NCBI GenBank assembly: GCA_030063045.1
Contig: JAQSEB010000055.1
Coordinates: forward strand, 1,364,001-1,428,000
Length of the DNA: 64,000 nt
Direction: 5' to 3'
DNA from: Pratylenchus scribneri
Taxonomy: Eukaryota > Nematoda > Chromadorea > Rhabditida > Pratylenchidae
The notes under the pieces were generated by a model. That model was not told where the DNA came from, made no database searches, and was given only the letters and a program-made list of their open reading frames with translations. Positions 1 to 14,469 of the stretch are shown here, piece after piece. How positions within the stretch are numbered: position 1 is the first letter of the stretch; every line of letters begins with the position of its first letter. A program made the translations under genes and the position numbers.

Positions 1-2211
1 GGATTTGAATTTTTTGTAATTTTCTTTTTAGAATCATATTCTACATCAAAAAATACAGGCCTATCTTTTTTTAGATTTTTAAAATACCCCCATACTGATT
101 TTTTATGAATTTCTAAAAAATGGCCACTAAATTCAATTATCCCTAGGGTATATTTGACATGTTTTAAGTTAGGATTTGAATTTTTTGAAATTCTTTTGTT
201 AGAATCATATTCTACATCAAAAAATACAGCCCTATATTTTTTATTTTATTAATATACCCTCATACTGATTTTTTATGAATTTCTAAAAAATGGCCACAAA
301 ATTCAATTATCCCTAGGGTATATTTGACATGTTTTAGGTTAGGATTTGAATTTTTTGTAATTTTCTTTTTAGAATCATATTCTACATCAAAAAATACAGG
401 CCTATCTTTTTTTAGATTTTTAAAATACCCCCATACTGATTTTTTATGAATTTCTAAAAAATGGCCACTAAATTCAATTATCCCTAGGGTATATTTGACA
501 TGTTTTAAGTTAGGATTTGAATTTTTTGAAATTCTTTTGTTAGAATCATATTCTACATCAAAAAATACAGCCCTATATTTTTTATTTTATTAATATACCC
601 TCATACTGATTTTTTATGAATTTCTAAAAAATGGCCACAAAATTCAATTATCCCTAGGGTATATTTGACATGTTTTAGGTTAGGATTTGAATTTTTTGTA
701 ATTTTCTTTTTAGAATCATATTCTCCATTAAAAATACAGGCCTATATTTTTTATTTTATTAATATACCCTCATACTAATTTTTTATGAATTTCTAAAAAA
801 TGGCCACTAAATTCAATTATCCCTAGGGTATATTTGACATGTTTTAGGTTAGGATTTGAATTTTTTGAAATTCTTTTGTTAGAATCATATTCTACATCAA
901 AAAATACAGTCCTATATTTTTTATTTTATTAATATACCCTCATACTGATTTTTTATGAATTTCTAAAAAATGGCCACAAAATTCAATTATCCCTAGGGTA
1001 TATTTGACATGTTTTAGGTTAGGATTTGAATTTTTTGTAATTTTCTTTTTAGAATCATATTCTACATCAAAAAATACAGTCCTATATTTTTTATTTTATT
1101 AATATACCCTCATACTGATTTTTTATGAATTTCTAAAGAATGGCCACAAAATTCAATTATCCCTAGGGTATATTTGACATGTTTTAAGTTAGGATTTGAA
1201 TTTTTTGAAATTCTTTTGTTAGAATCATATTCTACATCAAAAAATACAGGCCTATCTTTTTTTAGATTTTTAAAATACCCCCATACTGATTTTTTATGAA
1301 TTTCTAAAAAATGGCCACAAAATTCAATTATCCCTAGGGTATATTTGACATGTTTTGGGCTAGGATTTGAATTTTTTTAAATTTTTTGTTAGAATCATAT
1401 TCTACATCAAAAAATACAGTCCTATATTTTTTATTTTGTTAATATACCCTCATACTGATTTTTTATGAATTTCTAAAAAATGGCCACAAAATTCAATTAT
1501 CCCTAGGGTATATTTGACATGTTTTAGGTTAGGATTTGAATTTTTTGAAATTCTTTTGTTAGAATCATATTCTACATCAAAAAATACAGTCCTATATTTT
1601 TTATTTTATTAATATACCCTCATACTGATTTTTTATGAATTTCTAAAAAATGGCCACTAAATTCAATTATCCCTAGGGTATATTTGACATGTTTTAGGTT
1701 AGGATTTGAATTTTTTGAAATTCTTTTGTTAGAATCATATTCTATATCAAAAAATACAGTCCTATATTTTTTATTTTATTAATATACCCTCATACTGATT
1801 TTTTATGAATTTCTAAAAAATGGCCACAAAATTCAATTATCCCTAGGGTATATTTGACATGTTCTAGGTTAGGATTTGAATTTTTTGAAATTCTTTTGTT
1901 AGAATCATATTCTACATCAAAAAATACAGTCCTATATTTTTTATTTTATTAATATACCCTCATACTGATTTTTTATGAATTTCTAAAAAATGGCCACAAA
2001 ATTCAATTATCCCTAGGGTATATTTGACATGTTCTAGGTTAGGATTTGAATTTTTTGAAATTCTTTTGTTAGAATCATATTCTACATCAAAAAATACAGT
2101 CCTATATTTTTTATTTTATTAATATACCCTCATACTGATTTTTTATGAATTTCTAAAAAATGGCCACTAAATTCAATTATCCCTAGGGTATATTTGACAT
2201 GTTTTAAGTTA
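1..2211 (+). repeat. Higher-order block A, copy 1
   Basis: Thirteen consecutive monomers (starts 1 to 2042) match those starting 4083 to 6124 in type, in order and in length, with a constant offset of 4,082 bp and no net indel. Shared private variants include the shortened ctccattaaaaata unit at 683, ctaaagaatgg in the unit at 1022, a tttaaatttttt unit at 1363 and ctatatc at 1702. The left edge lies outside the window. The match ends where the unit at 2212 (ttattatac) differs from the unit at 6294. Confidence 0.85.
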
Positions 2212-4082
2212 GGATTTGAATTTTTTGAAATTCTTTTGTTAGAATCATATTCTACATCAAAAAATACAGTCCTATATTTTTTATTTTATTATTATACCCT
2301 CATACTGATTTTTTATGAATTTCTAAAAAATGGCCACAAAATTCAATTATCCCTAGGGTATATTTGACATGTTTTAAGTTAGGATTTGAATTTTTTGAAA
2401 TTCTTTTGTTAGAATCATATTCTACATCAAAAAATACAGCCCTATATTTTTTATTTTATTAATATACCCTCATACTGATTTTTTATGAATTTCTAAAAAA
2501 TGGCCACAAAATTCAATTATCCCTAGGGTATATTTGACATGTTTTAGGTTAGGATTTGAATTTTTTGTAATTTTCTTTTTAGAATCATATTCTACATCAA
2601 AAAATACAGGCCTATCTTTTTTTAGATTTTTAAAATACCCCCATACTGATTTTTTATGAATTTCTAAAAAATGGCCACTAAATTCAATTATCCCTAGGGT
2701 ATATTTGACATGTTTTAAGTTAGGATTTGAATTTTTTGAAATTCTTTTGTTAGAATCATATTCTACATCAAAAAATACAGCCCTATATTTTTTATTTTAT
2801 TAATATACCCTCATACTGATTTTTTATGAATTTCTAAAAAATGGCCACAAAATTCAATTATCCCTAGGGTATATTTGACATGTTTTAGGTTAGGATTTGA
2901 ATTTTTTGTAATTTTCTTTTTAGAATCATATTCTACATCAAAAAATACAGGCCTATCTTTTTTTAGATTTTTAAAATACCCCCATACTGATTTTTTATGA
3001 ATTTCTAAAAAATGGCCACAAAATTCAATTATCCCTAGGGTATATTTGACATGTTTTGGGCTAGGATTTGAATTTTTTTAAATTTTTTGTTAGAATCATA
3101 TTCTCCATCAAAAAATACAGTCCTATATTTTTTATTTTGTTAATATACCCTCATACTGATTTTTTATGAATTTCTAAAAAATGGCCACAAAATTCAATTA
3201 TCCCTAGGGTATATTTGACATGTTTTAGGTTAGGATTTGAATTTTTTGTAATTTTCTTTTTAGAATCATATTCTACATCAAAAAATACAGCCCTATATTT
3301 TTTATTTTATTAATATACCCTCATACTGATTTTTTATGAATTTCTAAAAAATGGCCACTAAATTCAATTATCCCTAGGGTATATTTGACATGTTTTAAGT
3401 TAGGATTTGAATTTTTTGAAATTCTTTTGTTAGAATCATATTCTACATCAAAAAATACAGTCCTATATTTTTTATTTTATTAATATACCCTCATACTGAT
3501 TTTTTATGAATTTCTAAAAAATGGCCACAAAATTCAATTATCCCTAGGGTATATTTGACATGTTCTAGGTTAGGATTTGAATTTTTTGAAATTCTTTTGT
3601 TAGAATCATATTCTACATCAAAAAATACAGTCCTATATTTTTTATTTTATTAATATACCCTCATACTGATTTTTTATGAATTTCTAAAAAATGGCCACAA
3701 AATTCAATTATCCCTAGGGTATATTTGACATGTTCTAGGTTAGGATTTGAATTTTTTGAAATTCTTTTGTTAGAATCATATTCTACATCAAAAAATACAG
3801 TCCTATATTTTTTATTTTATTAATATACCCTCATACTGATTTTTTATGAATTTCTAAAAAATGGCCACTAAATTCAATTATCCCTAGGGTATATTTGACA
3901 TGTTTTAAGTTAGGATTTGAATTTTTTGAAATTCTTTTGTTAGAATCATATTCTACATCAAAAAATACAGCCCTATATTTTTTATTTTATTAATATACCC
4001 TCATACTGATTTTTTATGAATTTCTAAAAAATGGCCACAAAATTCAATTATCCCTAGGGTATATTTGACATGTTTTAGGTTA

Positions 4083-6293
4083 GGATTTGAATTTTTTGTA
4101 ATTTTCTTTTTAGAATCATATTCTACATCAAAAAATACAGGCCTATCTTTTTTTAGATTTTTAAAATACCCCCATACTGATTTTTTATGAATTTCTAAAA
4201 AATGGCCACTAAATTCAATTATCCCTAGGGTATATTTGACATGTTTTAAGTTAGGATTTGAATTTTTTGAAATTCTTTTGTTAGAATCATATTCTACATC
4301 AAAAAATACAGCCCTATATTTTTTATTTTATTAATATACCCTCATACTGATTTTTTATGAATTTCTAAAAAATGGCCACAAAATTCAATTATCCCTAGGG
4401 TATATTTGACATGTTTTAGGTTAGGATTTGAATTTTTTGTAATTTTCTTTTTAGAATCATATTCTACATCAAAAAATACAGGCCTATCTTTTTTTAGATT
4501 TTTAAAATACCCCCATACTGATTTTTTATGAATTTCTAAAAAATGGCCACTAAATTCAATTATCCCTAGGGTATATTTGACATGTTTTAAGTTAGGATTT
4601 GAATTTTTTGAAATTCTTTTGTTAGAATCATATTCTACATCAAAAAATACAGCCCTATATTTTTTATTTTATTAATATACCCTCATACTGATTTTTTATG
4701 AATTTCTAAAAAATGGCCACAAAATTCAATTATCCCTAGGGTATATTTGACATGTTTTAGGTTAGGATTTGAATTTTTTGTAATTTTCTTTTTAGAATCA
4801 TATTCTCCATTAAAAATACAGGCCTATATTTTTTATTTTATTAATATACCCTCATACTAATTTTTTATGAATTTCTAAAAAATGGCCACTAAATTCAATT
4901 ATCCCTAGGGTATATTTGACATGTTTTAGGTTAGGATTTGAATTTTTTGAAATTCTTTTGTTAGAATCATATTCTACATCAAAAAATACAGTCCTATATT
5001 TTTTATTTTATTAATATACCCTCATACTGATTTTTTATGAATTTCTAAAAAATGGCCACAAAATTCAATTATCCCTAGGGTATATTTGACATGTTTTAGG
5101 TTAGGATTTGAATTTTTTGTAATTTTCTTTTTAGAATCATATTCTACATCAAAAAATACAGTCCTATATTTTTTATTTTATTAATATACCCTCATACTGA
5201 TTTTTTATGAATTTCTAAAGAATGGCCACAAAATTCAATTATCCCTAGGGTATATTTGACATGTTTTAAGTTAGGATTTGAATTTTTTGAAATTCTTTTG
5301 TTAGAATCATATTCTACATCAAAAAATACAGGCCTATCTTTTTTTAGATTTTTAAAATACCCCCATACTGATTTTTTATGAATTTCTAAAAAATGGCCAC
5401 AAAATTCAATTATCCCTAGGGTATATTTGACATGTTTTGGGCTAGGATTTGAATTTTTTTAAATTTTTTGTTAGAATCATATTCTACATCAAAAAATACA
5501 GTCCTATATTTTTTATTTTGTTAATATACCCTCATACTGATTTTTTATGAATTTCTAAAAAATGGCCACAAAATTCAATTATCCCTAGGGTATATTTGAC
5601 ATGTTTTAGGTTAGGATTTGAATTTTTTGAAATTCTTTTGTTAGAATCATATTCTACATCAAAAAATACAGTCCTATATTTTTTATTTTATTAATATACC
5701 CTCATACTGATTTTTTATGAATTTCTAAAAAATGGCCACTAAATTCAATTATCCCTAGGGTATATTTGACATGTTTTAGGTTAGGATTTGAATTTTTTGA
5801 AATTCTTTTGTTAGAATCATATTCTATATCAAAAAATACAGTCCTATATTTTTTATTTTATTAATATACCCTCATACTGATTTTTTATGAATTTCTAAAA
5901 AATGGCCACAAAATTCAATTATCCCTAGGGTATATTTGACATGTTCTAGGTTAGGATTTGAATTTTTTGAAATTCTTTTGTTAGAATCATATTCTACATC
6001 AAAAAATACAGTCCTATATTTTTTATTTTATTAATATACCCTCATACTGATTTTTTATGAATTTCTAAAAAATGGCCACAAAATTCAATTATCCCTAGGG
6101 TATATTTGACATGTTCTAGGTTAGGATTTGAATTTTTTGAAATTCTTTTGTTAGAATCATATTCTACATCAAAAAATACAGTCCTATATTTTTTATTTTA
6201 TTAATATACCCTCATACTGATTTTTTATGAATTTCTAAAAAATGGCCACTAAATTCAATTATCCCTAGGGTATATTTGACATGTTTTAAGTTA
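4083..6293 (+). repeat. Higher-order block A, copy 2
   Basis: This is the second copy of the 13-monomer block at 1-2211. The 24-monomer offset suggests a ~4.1-kb higher-order unit that began before the window. Its first units (4083, 4254) also match 2552 and 2723, showing an older, shorter duplication inside the region (3913-4423 resembles 2382-2892, offset 1,531 bp). Confidence 0.85.
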
Positions 6294-6802
6294 GGATTTG
6301 AATTTTTTGAAATTCTTTTGTTAGAATCATATTCTACATCAAAAAATACAGCCCTATATTTTTTATTTTATTAATATACCCTCATACTGATTTTTTATGA
6401 ATTTCTAAAAAATGGCCACAAAATTCAATTATCCCTAGGGTATATTTGACATGTTTTAGGTTAGGATTTGAATTTTTTGTAATTTTCTTTTTAGAATCAT
6501 ATTCTCCATTAAAAATACAGGCCTATATTTTTTATTTTATTAATATACCCTCATACTAATTTTTTATGAATTTCTAAAAAATGGCCACTAAATTCAATTA
6601 TCCCTAGGGTATATTTGACATGTTTTAGGTTAGGATTTGAATTTTTTGAAATTCTTTTGTTAGAATCATATTCTACATCAAAAAATACAGTCCTATATTT
6701 TTTATTTTATTAATATACCCTCATACTGATTTTTTATGAATTTATAAAAAATGGCCACAAAATTCAATTATCCCTAGGGTATATTTGACATGTTTTAAGT
6801 TA
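6294..6802 (+). repeat. Three-monomer repeat of 4595-5103
   Basis: Units at 6294, 6464 and 6633 repeat those at 4595, 4765 and 4934 at an offset of 1,699 bp, including the 169-bp unit with ctccattaaaaata and catactaatt. That marker unit is also at 683. The unit at 6633 has a private tttataaaaaa variant. After 6803 the series becomes a short run of ttgaaattc monomers (6803, 6973, 7143). Confidence 0.75.
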
Positions 6803-7312
6803 GGATTTGAATTTTTTGAAATTCTTTTGTTAGAATCATATTCTACATCAAAAAATACAGGCCTATATTTTTTATTTTATTAATATACCCTCATACTGAT
6901 TTTTTATGAATTTCTAAAAAATGGCCACTAAATTCAATTATCCCTAGGGTATATTTGACATGTTTTAAGTTAGGATTTGAATTTTTTGAAATTCTTTTGT
7001 TAGAATCATATTCTACATCAAAAAATACAGTCCTATATTTTTTATTTTATTAATATACCCTCATACTGATTTTTTATGAATTTCTAAAAAATGGCCACTA
7101 AATTCAATTATCCCTAGGGTATATTTGACATGTTTTAAGTTAGGATTTGAATTTTTTGAAATTCTTTTGTTAGAATCATATTCTACATCAAAAAATACAG
7201 TCCTATATTTTTTATTTTATTAATATACCCTCATACTGATTTTTTATGAATTTCTAAAAAATGGCCACTAAATTCAATTATCCCTAGGGTATATTTGACA
7301 TGTTTTAAGTTA

Positions 7313-7482
7313 GGATTTGAATTTTTTGAAATTCTTTTGTTAGAATCATATTCTCCATCAAAAAATACAGTCCTATATTTTTTATTTTGTTAATATACCC
7401 TCATACTGATTTTTTATGAATTTCTAAAAAATGGCCACAAAATTCAATTATGCCTAGGGTGTATTTGACATGTTTTGAGCTA
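7313..7482 (+). repeat. Hybrid monomer joining family A to family B
   Basis: The left end carries the region A signature (aagtta before it, ttgaaattc inside). From about position 40 of the unit it carries the other family's signature: ctccatc, ttattttgttaat, tgcctagggtg, gagcta. The switch falls inside one monomer with no extra or missing bases, as expected from homologous exchange or gene conversion between the two families. Nearly all monomers left of it are family A and all to the right are family B-like. Exceptions such as 1363 and 3064 in region A already carry ttttgttaat. Confidence 0.8.
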
Positions 7483-10400
7483 GGATTTGAATTTTTTTAA
7501 ATTCTTTTGCTAGAATCATATTCTCCATCAAAAAATACAAGCCTATCTTTTTTTAGATTTTTAAAATACCCTCATATTGATTTTTTTTGAATTTCTAAAA
7601 AATGGCCACAAAATTCAATTATGCCTAGGGTGTATTTGACATGTTTTGAGCTAGGATTTGAATTTTTTTAAATTCTTTTGTTAGAAACATATTCTCCATC
7701 AAAAAATACAAGCCTATCTTTTTTTAGATTTTTAAAATACCCTCATATTGATTTTTTATGAATTTCTAAAAAATGGCCACAAAATTCAATTATGCCTAGG
7801 GTGTATTTGACATGTTTTAGGCTAGGATTTGAATTTTTTTAAATTCTTTTGTTAGAATCATATTCTCCATCAAAAAATACAGTCCTATATTTTTTTTTGT
7901 TAATATACCCTCATACTGATTTTTTATGAATTTCTAAAAAATGGCCACAAAATTCAATTATGCCTAGGGTGTATTTGACATGTTTTGGGCTAGGATTTGA
8001 ATTTTTCAAAATTCTTTTGTTAGAATCATATTCTCCATCAAAAAATACAGTCCTATATTTTTTATTTTGTTAATATACCCTCATATTGATTTTTTATGAA
8101 TTTCTAAAAAATGGCCACAAAATTCAATTATTCCTAGGGTGTATTTGACATGTTTTGAGCTAGGATTTGAATTTTTTTAAATTCTTTTGTTAGAATCATA
8201 TTCTCCATCAAAAAATACAGTCCTATGTTTTTTATTTTGTTAATATACCCTCATATTGATTTTTTATGGATTACAAAAAATGGCCACAAAATTCAATTAT
8301 GCCTAGGGTGTATTTGACATGTTTTGAGCTAGGATTTGAATTTTTTTAAATTCTTTTGTTAAAATCATATTCTCCATCAAAAAATACAGTCCTATATTTT
8401 TTATTTTGTTAATATACCCTCATACTGATTTTTTATGAATTTCTAAAAAATGGCCACAAAATTCAATTATGCCTAGGGTGTATTTGACATGTTTTGAGCT
8501 AGGATTTGAATTTTTTTAAATTTTTTATTAGAATCATATTCTCCATCAAAAAATACAAGCCTATCTTTTTTTAGATTTTTAAAATACCCTCATATTGATT
8601 TTTTATGAATTTCTAAAAAATGGCCACAAAATTCAATTATGCCTAGGGTGTATTTGACATGTTTTGAGCTAGGATTTGAATTTTTCAAAATTCTTTTTTT
8701 AGAATCATATTCTCCATCAAAAAATACAGTCCTATATTTTTTATTTTGTTAATATACCCTCATACTGATTTTTTATGAATTTCTAAAAAATGGCCACAAA
8801 ATTCAATTATGCCTAGGGTGTATTTGACATGTTTTGAGCTAGGATTTGAATTTTTTTAAATTCTTTTGTTAGAAACATATTCTCCATCAAAAAATACAAG
8901 CCTATCTTTTTTTAGATTTTTAAAATACCCTCATATTGATTTTTTATGAATTTCTAAAAAATGGCCACAAAATTCAATTATGCCTAGGGTGTATTTGACA
9001 TGTTTTGAGCTAGGATTTGAATTTTTCAAAATTCTTTTTTTAGAATCATATTCTCCATCAAAAAATACAGTCCTATATTTTTTATTTTGTTAATATACCC
9101 TCATACTGATTTTTTATGAATTTCTAAAAAATGGCCACAAAATTCAATTATGCCTAGGGTGTATTTGACATGTTTTAGGCTAGGATTTGAATTTTTTTAA
9201 ATTCTTTTGTTAGAATCATATTCTCCATCAAAAAATACAGTCCTATATTTTTTATTTTGTTAATATACCCTCATACTGATTTTTTATGAATTTCTAAAAA
9301 ATGGCCACAAAATTCAATTATGTCTAGGGTGTATTTGACATGTTTTGGGCTAGGATTTGAATTTTTCAAAATTCTTTTGTTAGAATCATATTCTCCATCA
9401 AAAAATACAGTCCTATATTTTTTTTTGTTAATATAGCCTCATACTGATTTTTTATGAATTTCTAAAAAATGGCCACAAAATTCAATTATGCCTAGGGTGT
9501 ATTTGACATGTTTTAGGCTAGGATTTGAATTTTTTTAAATTCTTTTGTTAGAATCATATTCTCCATCAAAAAATACAAGCCTATCTTTTCATTTTTTTAA
9601 AATACCCTCATATTGATTTTTTATGAATTTCTAAAAAATGGCCACAAAATTCAATTATTCCTAGGGTGTATTTGACATGTTTTGAGCTAGGATTTGAATT
9701 TTTTTAAATTCTTTTGTTAGAATCATATTCTCCATCAAAAAATACAGTCCTATGTTTTTTATTTTGTTAATATACCCTCATACTGATTTTTAATGAATTT
9801 CTAAAAAATGGCCACAAAATTCAATTATGCCTAGGGTGTATTTGACATGTTTTGAGCTAGGATTTGAATTTTTTTAAATTCTTTTGCTAGAATCATATTC
9901 TCCATCAAAAAATACAAGCCTATCTTTTTTTAGATTTTTAAAATACCCTCATACTGATTTTTTATGAATTTCTAAAAAATGGCCACAAAATTCAATTATG
10001 CCTAGGGTGTATTTGACATGTTTTGAGCTAGGATTTGAATTTTTTTAAATTCTTTTGCTAGAATCATATTCTCCATCAAAAAATACAAGCCTATCTTTTT
10101 TTAGATTTTTAAAATACCCTCATATTGATTTTTTATGAATTTCTAAAAAATGGCCACAAAATTCAATTATGCCTAGGGTGTATTTGACATGTTTTGAGCT
10201 AGGATTTGAATTTTTTTAAATTCTTTTGCTAGAATCATATTCTCCATCAAAAAATACAAGCCTATCTTTTTTTAGATTTTTAAAATACCCTCATACTGAT
10301 TTTTTATGAATTTCTAAAAAATGGCCACAAAATTCAATTATGCCTAGGGTGTATTTGACATGTTTTGAGCTAGGATTTGAATTTTTTTAAATTCTTTTGT

Positions 10401-11566
10401 TAGAATCATATTCTCCATCAAAAAATACAGTCCTATGTTTTTTATTTTGTTAATATACCCTCATACTGATTTTTTATGAATTTCTAAAAAATGGCCACAA
10501 AATTCAATTATGCCTAGGGTGTATTTGACATGTTTTGAGCTAGGATTTGAATTTTTTTAAATTCTTTTGCTAGAATCATATTCTCCATCAAAAAATACAA
10601 GCCTATCTTTTTTTAGATTTTTAAAATACCCTCATACTGATTTTTTATGAATTTCTAAAAAATGGCCACAAAATTCAATTATGCCTAGGGTGTATTTGAC
10701 ATGTTTTGAGCTAGGATTTGAATTTTTTTAAATTCTTTTGCTAGAATCATATTCTCCATCAAAAAATACAAGCCTATCTTTTTTTAGATTTTTAAAATAC
10801 CCTCATACTGATTTTTTATGAATTTCTAAAAAATGGCCACAAAATTCAATTATGCCTAGGGTGTATTTGACATGTTTTGAGCTAGGATTTGAATTTTTTT
10901 AAATTCTTTTGCTAGAATCATATTCTCCATCAAAAAATACAGTCCTATGTTTTTTATTTTGTTAATATACCCTCATACTGATTTTTTATGAATTTCTAAA
11001 AAATGGCCACAAAATTCAATTATGCCTAGGGTGTATTTGACATGTTTTGAGCTAGGATTTGAATTTTTTTAAATTCTTTTGCTAGAATCATATTCTCCAT
11101 CAAAAAATACAAGCCTATCTTTTTTTAGATTTTTAAAATACCCTCATACTGATTTTTTATGAATTTCTAAAAAATGGCCACAAAATTCAATTATGCCTAG
11201 GGTGTATTTGACATGTTTTGAGCTAGGATTTGAATTTTTTTAAATTCTTTTGCTAGAATCATATTCTCCATCAAAAAATACAAGCCTATCTTTTTTTAGA
11301 TTTTTAAAATACCCTCATACTGATTTTTTATGAATTTCTAAAAAATGGCCACAAAATTCAATTATGCCTAGGGTGTATTTGACATGTTTTGAGCTAGGAT
11401 TTGAATTTTTTTAAATTCTTTTGTTAGAATCATATTCTCCATCAAAAAATACAGTCCTATGTTTTTTATTTTGTTAATATACCCTCATACTGATTTTTTA
11501 TGAATTTCTAAAAAATGGCCACAAAATTCAATTATGCCTAGGGTGTATTTGACATGTTTTGAGCTA
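7483..11566 (+). repeat. Region B1: irregular R/Q monomer mixture
   Basis: Monomers here carry one of two cassettes at positions ~56-90: R (aagcctatc, then a T-tract, agatttttaaaatac; unit 171 bp) or Q (agtcctat, then ttattttgttaatatac; 170 bp). From 7483 to 9860 the types are mixed with many private changes: short Q with a deleted tatttt (7825, 9353), a cattttttt cassette at 9521, and a unit at 8163 with tatggattacaaaa. From 9860 the order settles into two R units then one Q unit (Q at 10373, 10885, 11397), a ~512-bp trimer. No gene or other element is present. Confidence 0.85.
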
Positions 11567-14469
11567 GGATTTGAATTTTTTTAAATTCTTTTGCTAGAAT
11601 CATATTCTCCATCAAAAAATACAAGCCTATCTTTTTTTAGATTTTTAAAATACCCTCATACTGATTTTTTATGAATTTCTAAAAAATGGCCACAAAATTC
11701 AATTATGCCTAGGGTGTATTTGACATGTTTTGAGCTAGGATTTGAATTTTTTTAAATTCTTTTGCTAGAATCATATTCTCCATCAAAAAATACAAGCCTA
11801 TCTTTTTTTAGATTTTTAAAATACCCTCATACTGATTTTTTATGAATTTCTAAAAAATGGCCACAAAATTCAATTATGCCTAGGGTGTATTTGACATGTT
11901 TTGAGCTAGGATTTGAATTTTTTTAAATTCTTTTGCTAGAATCATATTCTCCATCAAAAAATACAGTCCTATGTTTTTTATTTTGTTAATATACCCTCAT
12001 ACTGATTTTTTATGAATTTCTAAAAAATGGCCACAAAATTCAATTATGCCTAGGGTGTATTTGACATGTTTTGAGCTAGGATTTGAATTTTTTTAAATTC
12101 TTTTGCTAGAATCATATTCTCCATCAAAAAATACAAGCCTATCTTTTTTTAGATTTTTAAAATACCCTCATACTGATTTTTTATGAATTTCTAAAAAATG
12201 GCCACAAAATTCAATTATGCCTAGGGTGTATTTGACATGTTTTGAGCTAGGATTTGAATTTTTTTAAATTCTTTTGCTAGAATCATATTCTCCATCAAAA
12301 AATACAAGCCTATCTTTTTTTAGATTTTTAAAATACCCTCATACTGATTTTTTATGAATTTCTAAAAAATGGCCACAAAATTCAATTATGCCTAGGGTGT
12401 ATTTGACATGTTTTGAGCTAGGATTTGAATTTTTTTAAATTCTTTTGCTAGAATCATATTCTCCATCAAAAAATACAAGCCTATCTTTTTTTAGATTTTT
12501 AAAATACCCTCATACTGATTTTTTATGAATTTCTAAAAAATGGCCACAAAATTCAATTATGCCTAGGGTGTATTTGACATGTTTTGAGCTAGGATTTGAA
12601 TTTTTTTAAATTCTTTTGTTAGAATCATATTCTCCATCAAAAAATACAGTCCTATGTTTTTTATTTTGTTAATATACCCTCATACTGATTTTTTATGAAT
12701 TTCTAAAAAATGGCCACAAAATTCAATTATGCCTAGGGTGTATTTGACATGTTTTGAGCTAGGATTTGAATTTTTTTAAATTCTTTTGCTAGAATCATAT
12801 TCTCCATCAAAAAATACAAGCCTATCTTTTTTTAGATTTTTAAAATACCCTCATACTGATTTTTTATGAATTTCTAAAAAATGGCCACAAAATTCAATTA
12901 TGCCTAGGGTGTATTTGACATGTTTTGAGCTAGGATTTGAATTTTTTTAAATTCTTTTGCTAGAATCATATTCTCCATCAAAAAATACAAGCCTATCTTT
13001 TTTTAGATTTTTAAAATACCCTCATACTGATTTTTTATGAATTTCTAAAAAATGGCCACAAAATTCAATTATGCCTAGGGTGTATTTGACATGTTTTGAG
13101 CTAGGATTTGAATTTTTTTAAATTCTTTTGCTAGAATCATATTCTCCATCAAAAAATACAAGCCTATCTTTTTTTAGATTTTTAAAATACCCTCATACTG
13201 ATTTTTTATGAATTTCTAAAAAATGGCCACAAAATTCAATTATGCCTAGGGTGTATTTGACATGTTTTGAGCTAGGATTTGAATTTTTTTAAATTCTTTT
13301 GCTAGAATCATATTCTCCATCAAAAAATACAAGCCTATCTTTTTTTAGATTTTTAAAATACCCTCATACTGATTTTTTATGAATTTCTAAAAAATGGCCA
13401 CAAAATTCAATTATGCCTAGGGTGTATTTGACATGTTTTGAGCTAGGATTTGAATTTTTTTAAATTCTTTTGCTAGAATCATATTCTCCATCAAAAAATA
13501 CAAGCCTATCTTTTTTTAGATTTTTAAAATACCCTCATACTGATTTTTTATGAATTTCTAAAAAATGGCCACAAAATTCAATTATGCCTAGGGTGTATTT
13601 GACATGTTTTGAGCTAGGATTTGAATTTTTTTAAATTCTTTTGCTAGAATCATATTCTCCATCAAAAAATACAGTCCTATGTTTTTTATTTTGTTAATAT
13701 ACCCTCATACTGATTTTTTATGAATTTCTAAAAAATGGCCACAAAATTCAATTATGCCTAGGGTGTATTTGACATGTTTTGAGCAAGGATTTGAATTTTT
13801 TTAAATTCTTTTGCTAGAATCATATTCTCCATCAAAAAATACAAGCCTATCTTTTTTTAGATTTTTAAAATACCCTCATACTGATTTTTTATGAATTTCT
13901 AAAAAATGGCCACAAAATTCAATTATGCCTAGGGTGTATTTGACATGTTTTGAGCTAGGATTTGAATTTTTTTAAATTCTTTTGCTAGAATCATATTCTC
14001 CATCAAAAAATACAAGCCTATCTTTTTTTAGATTTTTAAAATACCCTCATATTGATTTTTTATGAATTTCTAAAAAATGGCCACAAAATTCAATTATGCC
14101 TAGGGTGTATTTGACATGTTTTGAGCTAGGATTTGAATTTTTTTAAATTCTTTTGTTAGAAACATATTCACCATCAAAAAATACAAGCCTATCTTTTTTT
14201 AGATTTTTAAAATACCCTCATATTGATTTTTTATGAATTTCTAAAAAATGGCCACAAAATTCAATTATGCCTAGGGTGTATTTGACATGTTTTAGGCTAG
14301 GATTTGAATTTTTTTAAATTCTTTTGTTAGAATCATATTCTCCATCAAAAAATACAGTCCTATATTTTTTATTTTGTTAATATACCCTCATACTGATTTT
14401 TTATGAATTTCTAAAAAATGGCCACAAAATTCAATTATGCCTAGGGTGTATTTGACATGTTTTGAGCTA
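11567..14469 (+). repeat. 2,903-bp 17-monomer block, copy 1
   Basis: Seventeen monomers (starts 11567 to 14300) recur in the same order at 16347 and 20444. The cassette order is R R Q R R R Q R R R R R Q R R R Q. Shared markers are gagcaagg before the unit at 13787 and the gaaacatattcacc unit at 14129. The copies share the same start spacings. The right edge is sharp: this copy ends gagcta where the other two end gggcta. Confidence 0.85.

Larger units (their letters stand above)
1..7312 (+). repeat. Region A: distinct monomer family, partly dimeric
   Basis: About 43 monomers share variants rare or absent elsewhere: ccctagggta instead of gcctagggtg, ctacatc instead of ctccatc, ttattttattaat instead of ttattttgttaat, and aggtta or aagtta before ggattt. 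Two types alternate in parts, one with ttgtaattttc and one with ttgaaattc after the T-tract (starts 1, 172, 342, 513, 683, 852, 1022, 1192), giving a ~341-bp dimer period. Later stretches (1532-2551, 3403-4082, 5614-6463) lose the alternation. A cactaa/cacaaa difference after tggc also tends to alternate. The family is cut off by the window start. Confidence 0.9.

Noticed and set aside
9353..9689. Possible inserted element at the tatagcctc and cattttttt units
   Set aside because: Both units are in register with the array and recur at 23687 and 25217. They are monomer variants, not insertions with target-site duplications.
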